Part shown: positions 56,041-64,000 of the stretch, one piece after another
How the letters are laid out: each line of letters starts with the position of its first letter
Numbering within the stretch: the stretch's first letter is position 1
Notes under the pieces: generated by a model
Databases searched by the model: none
Seen by the model: only the letters and a program-made list of their open reading frames with translations
What the model was told of the DNA's origin: nothing
Assembly (NCBI GenBank): GCA_026214975.1
Contig: CM047806.1
Coordinates: forward strand, 48,563,947-48,627,946
Length of the DNA stretch: 64,000 nucleotides
DNA from: Gentiana macrophylla
Taxonomy: Eukaryota; Streptophyta; Magnoliopsida; Gentianales; Gentianaceae
Reading direction: 5' to 3'
Program-made: the position numbers and the translations under genes

Positions 56041-56567
56041 ATCATTTATGGAAGAATATTCGAATTGCAAAGAATTTATCTTTTATCGTTATGTGTAATT
56101 TGAATTTTTCTATTTCGATCAGATTATGTAACGATTGTATTCGGTAATATCATTGAATGTTTGCATTTTAATCACTTTGTGAACGTAGATTTTTTTAATC
56201 TTCAATATGTGTATTATTATCGCTTTTAATAAAAATATTTTAATGCATTTTATTTATTATGACATAAATTTACAACTCTTTAAAAAAATTACAAAGTTTG
56301 TTAAAATTTATTGCTATTTGATAATATAAATATATTTGGAGTTTTTTTGGGAATAGATAATTAATATGGAATATTCTTAGAATATTCTTTTGAGGTAGGA
56401 TTTGGGATGAGATGATTGGTTGAGATGTGTAAGATATTTCAGTAAATTCCCAAGTGAAAAAAATTGGGGATGATTGTTGAGCTGCTCTGATCACACCAAA
56501 TTTGGGGAGGAAGGAGGATTTCTCCAAATTGGGGGGTTGTTTGGGGGGATTGTTGGAGATGCTCTTA

Positions 56568-57835
56568 ATCATGATGATGAATGGTCTAAACTGGTTTTTT
56601 TTTTTTTTCTAGATCCGAGCCTCTTCGACTTTGGTCTAAACGTTTGACACCATGATTAGTACTTGGTTAAAGTAACCTTGGTCAAAGACTTAAACTTTGC
56701 TTGTTTAGTGTCTCTTAATATTTGTATTATGTCTGTGACCTGTATATTCGATAATTTTTCTCTGAGATTTTAAATCGGAAATATGATTAAAATCAATAAA
56801 TCATGTTTTCTGAGCCTGATTGACTACTTTTCGGCCCCTTCTTGGTCATTTTAATGAACATCTTCTATGTCTAATTTGTTTATAAACCTAAAATATAATT
56901 TTCCTACTTTTTGATCCAAATATAATTTGTTTATAAACCAAAAATATAATTTTCCTACTTTTTGATCCAAATATCTTAAGCTTACTTTTATTTTGTAGTT
57001 TTTGTATTGATATGTTGCTAGACTAATTTCTTTCTGTAAAATGTATTATAGCTTAGGGTAAGTTATTGTGTGGTGAAAGAATTTGAGATGAGATGACGGG
57101 TGAAACGATTAGAACCACACAGTTTAAATATAGAATAAAACTGTATGGTATGTATTGTTCCATATGGTGTCTCCACACCGTGTGAAGACACCACACAATA
57201 ACTTCCCACAGCTTAGGGCGGTAGTACTAGTAATGGCTCATGGTAAAAAAGCCATGGAAATAAGAGTATGTCCCACACAAATTGATGCCCAGCGAAGCAA
57301 TGTTGAGAAATTTTGACATTACCAATGGCCTTTCCATGATTTTATTTTTTTAAGAGAGTTGTTAAACACCCAACCCCGCCCCGACCCCTCTCACTCAAAT
57401 CACCCCTCCCAATCTATTTTTTTTTTTTTTTTACTTTTGTATGTAAATTTTTATTATGATGATAACTTTTATTTTATAATGAAATTTATATTTTTGAAAT
57501 CTATTAAACAATACCTATCAAACAAGCCTAATATTGAATATGTAATAATGTATTAAAAATTATTTTAACGGACCTAATATAATATTTTATTTATTTATAT
57601 TATTTAGTTGAATCCGTTTAAATTTCAACGGACCGAATATATTAATTTTATCGAATCCAACTATATGCTTCAATGAACACTAAAAAAATCAAACCTCATT
57701 TAATTATAATTTATTACATAGAAATAAACACAAACAAACACATAATTAATCTATATTTCCTCCGAAATATTGTCCCGGTGAATCCATCTGCATTACATCA
57801 TACCACAGTTGAATACGTGCTTGATAATCACGAGC
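56568..57835. other. Intergenic region without recognised gene
   Basis: Contains an exact-looking tandem duplication of about 52 bp at 56873-56975 (AATTTGTTTATAAACC...), a copy (57095-57205) of the repeat at 52877-53055 and AT-rich DNA. May include the 3' end of the MULE that follows. Confidence 0.45.
56873..56975. repeat. 52-bp tandem duplication
   Basis: Two nearly identical units, one substitution apart (AAACCTAAAA versus AAACCAAAAA). Confidence 0.9.
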
Positions 57836-60159
57836 TCATCCGTCTGATTCGCCTGATAATTTCCATTTCATGATGGGTGGTACATGGTAATTAGGGTACA
57901 AGAAAACTTGTACAAAGTGATCTCTATTAATACGACCGATATTATATATGTTGTCGTTGGGTAACTCGGAATCATTTGGGACCTCAACGGCAATTGAGTA
58001 TGACAAGCCGTAACTTCCCAATCGAATGTGTGTGCACTACAACATTGTACGTTGAAGCTAAAACAACCCCCATTGGTGCAGCATCATACCAGAATAACTC
58101 TGGTTCTGATGGTTCGAAATATTCAAGTCTTCTTAGTATCCTTGATGCCCAATCTTTATGAAAATAAAGATTATCATACATGTCCCGGTTTTGCAACATC
58201 TCTTGCATAAGGTTCAGTCGTACCTGAGCCCATTGGTCTTCAAAACCATGAAGTAGCGCAGCTATCGCTCTGAATCCACAATGACCATCGGCTTTGACAT
58301 CTACACAGTGGGAAATATAACACTGATACTGCTGAGGAAATTTTTGAATGAGGGGATCCCTCATATTTCTCCCTTGTGATTTTGGAATATGTGGAACCCT
58401 TGTTTCTGTAGTGGAGAATGAGAAGAAAGGTCTGCGATCGTTGTGTTCGCTTCATCTTTTCTTCTAAGTCGACCCTTTTTTGTTACGTGTTGTATCTTTG
58501 GGGTCGAAGCGTGCAACAAGATGGATCGACATGTCGATAAACCTATCAATCATAACATCATGACTAGAAGGATCCATTTCATTTAATCTTTCAAAAAACT
58601 GAGCTGGCTTGTCGGGTTGTACTCCTCGTCGGTACACTTGGGGACTTGCGTGGACAACTTACTCAAAGGTGCGTGGATAGCATTTTGTGGAATTGGCTTG
58701 CCCATAAAACGATCTGATACAATATCGTGAGCACATGGTAATCCGTGTGTCAATTTGATCTTACAATTGCAATTCTCTCCTTGGTAGGGTGGAAGTTTTT
58801 CAGCACGTTCTATCTGCTTACCAATTAATTGCATTGCATTTAATGAAATGCGACCTCTGATTTCACTATAAATGATCGTGTAGATGTTTATGTCGTGGAA
58901 TGTTGAGAGATTTCTGGAACGACTTTTTAATACTTCCCAAATTGATTGTCCAACATCTTTTCTATTTTCTGAAAAGACGTTGAAAGTGATGCCGAAGTAT
59001 TCCCGAAATATCCTTTGAATCTCGCATGTGCAGACTCCACCCTGTAATTTAATAATACAATGTGTTAAATAGGAAAGTAACATACAATATTATTTATCGT
59101 AGTATAATGAATAAATAGAGGTTATATGAAAGTTACCTTTGACTTGAATGACTTTCGAGATGCATAACATTGTTTACATATGCATTAACAAATCGCTCCT
59201 TATAAGGACGTAACCATGTATTCCAAAGGTACGTTATGGCACGATCATATTTTGAAAAATCATTGAGCATGGCATTCCACCTCAAATTCAAAGTCTCCGG
59301 TGTCGATGAATGAATAATCGATTGCCATGCATTGTAAAATTCTTCCCATCTCGTACCAAGCATAGACTTGTAATTCTTCATTACACACTGATTTATATGC
59401 CAAATACAAAGCATGTGATGTGCGGAGGGAAAGCATTCTTCAATGGCATCAATAAACGCTAGATCCCTATCTGAAACAATCACTTATGGCAACACAACTC
59501 CTTTTTTTACCATCCATCTCTTTAACATATCCAATACCCATGTCATTCACTCTTTTTTCTCATTACTCAAATATGCAAACATAATAGAAAAGGTTAGCAT
59601 TGTGGATGTGATACCCACAACCTCTAAGAGCGGTAACCCATACTTATTAATCTTGTACGTGGCGTCCATAATTAACACCAACAAAAAATTGACAGATAGC
59701 TCTAGGCTTGTAGGATGAACCCAAATAATATCTGTGATCTCATTGGTGTGTTCATTTTTCAAATAGTCGTACGCATAATTTTTATCATTTAATTCTTTTA
59801 AGACGTATCCAACTTCAGATAAACTCCCTAACTGCTCTTTCTTATACATTGCCTTCACATTATAAATACTTCTGATTCCCGTAGTAATTGACGGGTCTCG
59901 TTGTTTCATAACACTTAAGTATTTCTCGAGGAGCAGTGCTATTGGCCATGTCACGCATTAGTTGCTTCTGGGTTGTAGTCGACCTTGAAGGATACTCATG
60001 TCCTTCAAAACACTCAGCTGGTTCATGGTATGAGAACCATTAACAACCTTCAAACCCCACATCACACCGCCTGGGGGTTGTGCTACACCACGAAGTTTAA
60101 ATGTACATTTACATTTTTTCGTTCCAGTATCCCTTTGCATTGTATGCCCTTCGGGCGGA

Positions 60160-60412
60160 GGATTGATCGTATTGATTCTTATCAAAGAAATACAGGATTA
60201 ACTGAGGCTATTCAAGCAGGCATAGGCTACATAAATGGCATTCCCGTAGCGGTTGGGGTTATGGATTTTCAATTTATGGGGGGTAGTATGGGATCCGTAG
60301 TTGGGAAAAAATCACCCGTTTGATTGAGTATGCTACCAATCAATTTACGCCTCTTGTTATAGTGTGTGCTTCCGGGGCGCATGCAAGAGGAAGTTTGAGC
60401 TTGATGCAAATG
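60160..60412 (+). pseudogene. accD: Nuclear plastid DNA: accD fragment
   Basis: Reads as the plastid acetyl-CoA carboxylase beta subunit ([40 protein letters not shown], then [20 protein letters not shown]), with a one-base break near 60308 and erosion near 60377. Stops at LMQM. Inserted in the FAR1 domain of the minus-strand MULE. Confidence 0.93.
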
Positions 60413-60426
60413 ATTTTTGGGGCGAG

Positions 60427-60601
60427 GTTTATTTGTTTTTACATAAGCACGTAACTCAACCGTAAATTTCCTTACCGCCCTATTTCTAATGAATCAAGAT
60501 ACCCGTTTGTTCCGGTATAAATAGTCATTATCTGTTCGTCCACTGTGAGAGGAGCCGATTGGGATTGTTTAAGCAATTCGCGTAATCGTTGACCTCTTTC
60601 C
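60427..60601 (-). pseudogene. atpA: Nuclear plastid DNA: atpA fragment
   Basis: On the minus strand it reads about 57 codons of the CF1 alpha subunit C-terminal region ([20 protein letters not shown], then [18 protein letters not shown]), with one stop or shift near 60478. It is joined to accD by about 14 bp of filler. The two genes are not neighbours in typical plastomes. Confidence 0.92.
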
Positions 60602-60864
60602 ATACCAACACCTTGTACCCTATCTAACATAGCATCTCTACTTTCAAATATCTACAAAAATAGATGAGTATGTATAAACACAATATTATACAACCAAAAA
60701 TCAAAACAAGTAACAAATATGGCCAAAGTAACAACCTGGTCAGTCGTAAATTCGGCTGTGTAATCATGCTCATGGTACTGGACGCTCTCCCCACTAGGAA
60801 TATCATTCGTAAAATCGTTTCCAAATGCCCAACTACCCGAGAATGAGAAATTGTAGTGATCCAT

Positions 60865-61936
60865 GATTTTCTATTATGAAATACGAAAATTCTTCTTGAG
60901 GATGTTTTTTTTTTTCAAAGTTAGAAGATGTGGTCAAAGTTATGATATAATACTGATGACGAGATCAAGTAATAATAAAATACTTGACCACCATAAACCA
61001 ATACTTAGCAAGAGGATTTGGGCCCATCGTAGTAGTATACCTATAGCGAATCGAGTCGATCCCACGAGGAACCAATTGTGAATCATTTTATATATAAACA
61101 ACTAATTAATCATGCCAAGCACACAGAAGCGGTCTACGACCAACAAAAGACAAGAAAAGAGGAAAACTGACTCGACACAACACCGAAATATACATGTAAT
61201 TAACCTCCCCAATTATTAAGTTATCGTTTGGAATTAGTGAGCTATATAATTAAACAATACTTTACAACTATTAATCCGATTTGTATTTCTCTTATATTGG
61301 CTACGGGAGTCATCCCCTAAACTTGACTTAGTTCCGGGTAGGACACTAGATCACTGTGCTACATTACATGACTTCGCTTCGTAGGCCTCCATCTCATATA
61401 ACTTGCACGCATACAAAACTAGGGATGCCGATATTAACCATATTCCTCAACATTCCTGTGGTTAGGCGTACTTCCTAAGTGATCGCATCAGTCTCCGTCC
61501 CATTAACACTAACTTTGTAGGTATCATGTTAATCTATGACTTACGTATAATTAGGTGCGCACAATTCCCAAACACAAGACAGATCTAGATCTCGCTGAAC
61601 GCCCCGGAAGATCAATTCATGAGCCGACCTAGGAGTACTATATTGGTATTTCCTAACTACACGTTTTAATTAAAACAGACGAGCAACGTAGCTGTAGCCA
61701 TACCTACTAAGACAAGATATTCTAAGTGGACAATCACACCATAAAGACATGTCTAGATTGACTCGGCGAACAACTAAATCTTAGCGTTTCTATATACAAA
61801 ACGGATAAAATGGCGATTCATAAAGTAATTATATAGATCTACTAAAAACACTATCTATCAAAGCAAAGTCATACATAGGTCACACGATATAGGCGTGGGG
61901 CATGTGGATCCTTATAGACGAGGAATCCCCACTGCA
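60865..61936. other. Spacer between the inverted MULE copies
   Basis: About 1.1 kb. No open frame of interest. GCGAATCGAGTCGATCCCAC near 61050 resembles sequence I associate with dispersed plant repeats, but no terminal structure was found. Confidence 0.35.
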
Positions 61937-64000
61937 TCACGAATGATGTTCCTAGTGGGGAGAGCGTCCAGTACCATGAGCGTGATTACATAGCCGAATT
62001 TACGACTGACCAGGTTAGTTATTGTTGTTGTTATTGGCCATATTCGTTACTTGTTTTGATTTTTAGTTGTATAATATTGTGTTTATACATACTCATCTAT
62101 TTTTGTAGATATTTGAAAGTAGAGATGCTATGTTAGATAGGGTACGGAGTGTTGGTAAGAAAAATGGTTTTGTGATTGTTATAGATAAATCTTGTAAAAT
62201 GATTGGCGGAAAAATGCCAAGATGCGTTCTTATTTGTGAAAGGGGAGGATTGTACAAACCTCCGCCCGAAGGGCATACAATGCAAAGGAATACTGGAACG
62301 AAAAAAATGTAATTGTACATTTAAACTTCGTGGTGTAGCACAACCCCCAGACGGTGTGATGTGGGGTTTGAAGGTTGTTAATGGTTCTCATACCCATGAA
62401 CCAGCTGAGTGTTTTGAAGGACATGAGTATCCTTCAAGGTCGACTACAACCCAGAAGCAATTAGTGCGTGACATGGCCAATAGCACTGCTCCTCGAGAAA
62501 TACTTAAGTATTATGAAACAACGAGACCCGTCAATTACTACGGGAATCAGAATTATTTACAATGTGAAGGCAATGTATAAGAAAGAGCAGTTAGAGAGTT
62601 TATCTGAAGTTGGATAAGAAAGAGCAGTTAGAGAGTTTATCTGAAGTTGGATACGTCTTAAAAGAATTAAATGATAAAAATTACTCGTACGACTATTTGA
62701 AAAATGAACACACCAATGAGATCACATATATTATTTGGGTTCATCCTACAAGCCTAGAGCTATCTGTCAATTTTTGTGTTGGTGTTAATTATGGACGCCA
62801 CGCATAAGATTAATGAGTATGGAGTTATCGCTTCTTAGAGGTTGTGGGTATCACATCCACAATGCTAACCTTTTCTATTATGTTTGCATATTTGAGTAAT
62901 GAGAAAAAAGAAGCGAATGACATGGGTATTGGATACATTAAAGAGATGGATCGTAATAAAAGGAGTCGTGTTGCCATCGATGATTGTTTGAGATAGGGAT
63001 CTAGCGCTTATTGATGCCATTGAAGAATGCTTTCTCTCGCACATCACATTCTTTGTATTTGGCATATAAATCAGTGTGTAATGAAGAATTGCAAGTCTAT
63101 GCTTGGTACGAGATGGGAAGAATTTTACAATGCATGGCAATCGATTATTCATTCAACGACACCGGAGACTTTGAATTTGAGGTGGAATGCCATGCTCAAT
63201 GATTTTTCAAAATATGATCGTGCCATAAGGTACCTTTGGAATACATGGTTACGTCCTTATAAGGAGCGATTTGTTAATGCATATGTAAACAATGTTATGC
63301 ATCTTGAAAGTCATTCAAGTCAAATGTAACTTTCATAACCTCTATTTATTCATTATACTACGCTAAATAATATTGTATGTACCTTCCCGATTTAACACAT
63401 TGTATTATTAAATTACAGGGTGGAGTCTGCACATTCGAGACTCAAAGGATATTTCGGGGATACTTCGGCATCATTTTCAACGTCTTTTAAAAAAATAGAA
63501 AAGATGTTGGACAATCAATTTGGGTTGTATTAAAAAGTCGTTCCAGAAATCTCTCAACATTCCACGACATAAACATCTACACAATCATTTATAGTGAAAT
63601 CAGAGGTCACATTTCATTAAATGCAATGCAATTAATTGGTAAGCAGATAAAACGTGCTGAAAAACTTCCACCCGACCAAGGAGAGAATTGTAATTGTAAG
63701 ATCAAATTGACACACGGATTGCCATGTGCTCACGATATTGTACTGTATCGTTTTATGGGCAAGCCAATTCCATAAAAATGCTATCCACGTGCACTGGAGT
63801 AAGTTTTCTAGGCAAGTCCCCAAGTGTACTGACGAGGGTGTACAACCCGACAAGGCAGCTCCGTTTTTTGAAAGATTAAATGAAATGGATCCTTCTAGTC
63901 GTGATGTTATGATTGATAGGTTTATCGACATGTCAGATCTATCTCGTTGCACAATTCGACCCCCAGCATACAACACAGAACAAAAGGGTCGACCTAGAAG
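61937..64000 (+). pseudogene. Second copy of the FAR1/MULE/SWIM transposase, plus strand, runs off the window
   Basis: Inverted counterpart of the minus copy. Exon 1 remnant to 62013 (donor CAG|GTTAG), exon 2 from 62109 with an uninterrupted FAR1 region (FVIVIDKSCKMIGG, LICERGG, KCNCTFKLRG, NGSHTHEPAE). A 37-bp tandem duplication at 62579-62652 shifts the frame. The first-Asp motif is eroded near 62790 by a frameshift; the second-Asp region near 62990 reads as DLALIDAIEE in pieces. WHINQCVMKNCKSML and the VESAHSRLKG motif (about 63421) remain, and the SWIM finger CNCKIKLTHGLPCAHDI lies at 63690-63740. The expected OTU domain would lie beyond 64000. More degraded than the minus copy, but without plastid DNA. 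Confidence 0.83.
62579..62652 (+). repeat. 37-bp tandem duplication in the MULE plus copy
   Basis: The unit beginning AAGAAAGAGCAGTTAGAG occurs twice back to back (62579 and 62616). The minus copy has one. Confidence 0.95.

Larger units (their letters stand above)
54101..56564. mobile_element. Palindromic PIF/Harbinger element
   Basis: Ends GGGCATCTCCAACAATC and, inverted, GAGCATCTCCAACAATC, with the target duplication TTA at 54098-54100 and 56565-56567. The two arms (about 54101-55300 and 55310-56564) are inverted copies of the same transposon end, meeting near 55305. Both carry the same 3' half of a Harbinger transposase, read outwards. Confidence 0.9.
57836..60864 (-). pseudogene. MULE with FAR1, MULE, SWIM and OTU-like domains, minus copy
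   Basis: Exon 1 at 60736-60864 (MDHYNFSFSGSWAFGNDF), exon 2 from 60651. The FAR1 zinc-binding domain is cut by plastid DNA and resumes at about 60159 ([10 protein letters not shown]...NGSHT). MULE core: LIMDATYKINKYGLPLLEVV (first Asp, near 59660), IVSDRDLAFIDAIEECFPSA (second Asp), and a VESAHARFKGYF motif with the catalytic Glu across the intron 59132-59042. SWIM finger CNCKIKLTHGLPCAHDI near 58770. After a linker, an OTU-type cysteine protease at 58364-57836: KADGHCGFRAIAALLHG (Asp and nucleophile Cys) and INRDHFVQVFL (His). Frame shifts near 59990, 59490 and 58040. Plant transposons of this make-up are often annotated as PKS-NRPS-like by error. Confidence 0.85.

Noticed and set aside
60160..60601. 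Contamination by plastid reads
   Set aside because: Two unlinked plastid genes with filler, flanked by MULE sequence on both sides in the expected register, is better explained by nuclear insertion. Not excluded without reads.

Overview
This is nuclear DNA from a flowering plant, probably a eudicot. It holds split genes with GT-AG introns, Ty1/copia retrotransposons primed by the initiator-Met tRNA, Stowaway, Harbinger and Mutator-like DNA transposons, and nuclear copies of plastid genes. I could not name the species.

Two host genes are supported, transcribed divergently. (1) On the minus strand, positions 36320 down to 2401 carry the first 15 coding exons (1083 bp, 361 codons, no frame break) of an ECA3-type P2A calcium/manganese ATPase, from the start codon to just past the DKTGT phosphorylation motif. 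The rest of the gene lies beyond the left edge. Its introns are packed with transposons. (2) On the plus strand, 43774-49253 carries a complete 12-exon gene (387 aa) for the plant homologue of KIAA0930 (DUF2045), function unknown, with one GC-AG intron.

Layout: 1-1500 degenerate copia; 1580-2041 GC-rich repeat with inverted ends; 2401-2545 ECA3 exon 15; 4863-16864 copia A, containing copia B1 (5645-13086), which contains a gag-only LTR element C (8723-11090), each with its own 5-bp target duplication; 17163-19567 ECA3 exons 14-10 with a MITE; 21034-26108 copia B2, the same family as B1 and nearly intact; 26171-27061 three Stowaway MITEs nested in one another; 27496-29407 ECA3 exons 9-7 with a plastid ndhH fragment; 30615-31650 two copia fragments in opposite orientation; 33579-36320 ECA3 exons 6-1. 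The space between the two genes holds a degenerate minus-strand copia (37106-40320) and a FAR1-type MULE (40325-43501) whose outer end is 272 bp from the second gene's start codon.

Right of the second gene there is no further host gene. It holds MITE-like and foldback repeats (49694-51335), a palindromic PIF/Harbinger (54101-56564), and two inverted copies of a MULE that carries a C-terminal OTU-like protease (57836-60864 minus, 61937-64000 plus). The minus copy has lost part of its FAR1 domain to a chimeric plastid insert of accD plus atpA.

Many single-base breaks in copia A, B1 and C, and at the 3' end of B2, fall at CAG/CTG sites. That suggests read errors at CHG-methylated cytosines rather than true mutation, so apparent pseudogenisation of those copies should be treated with caution.
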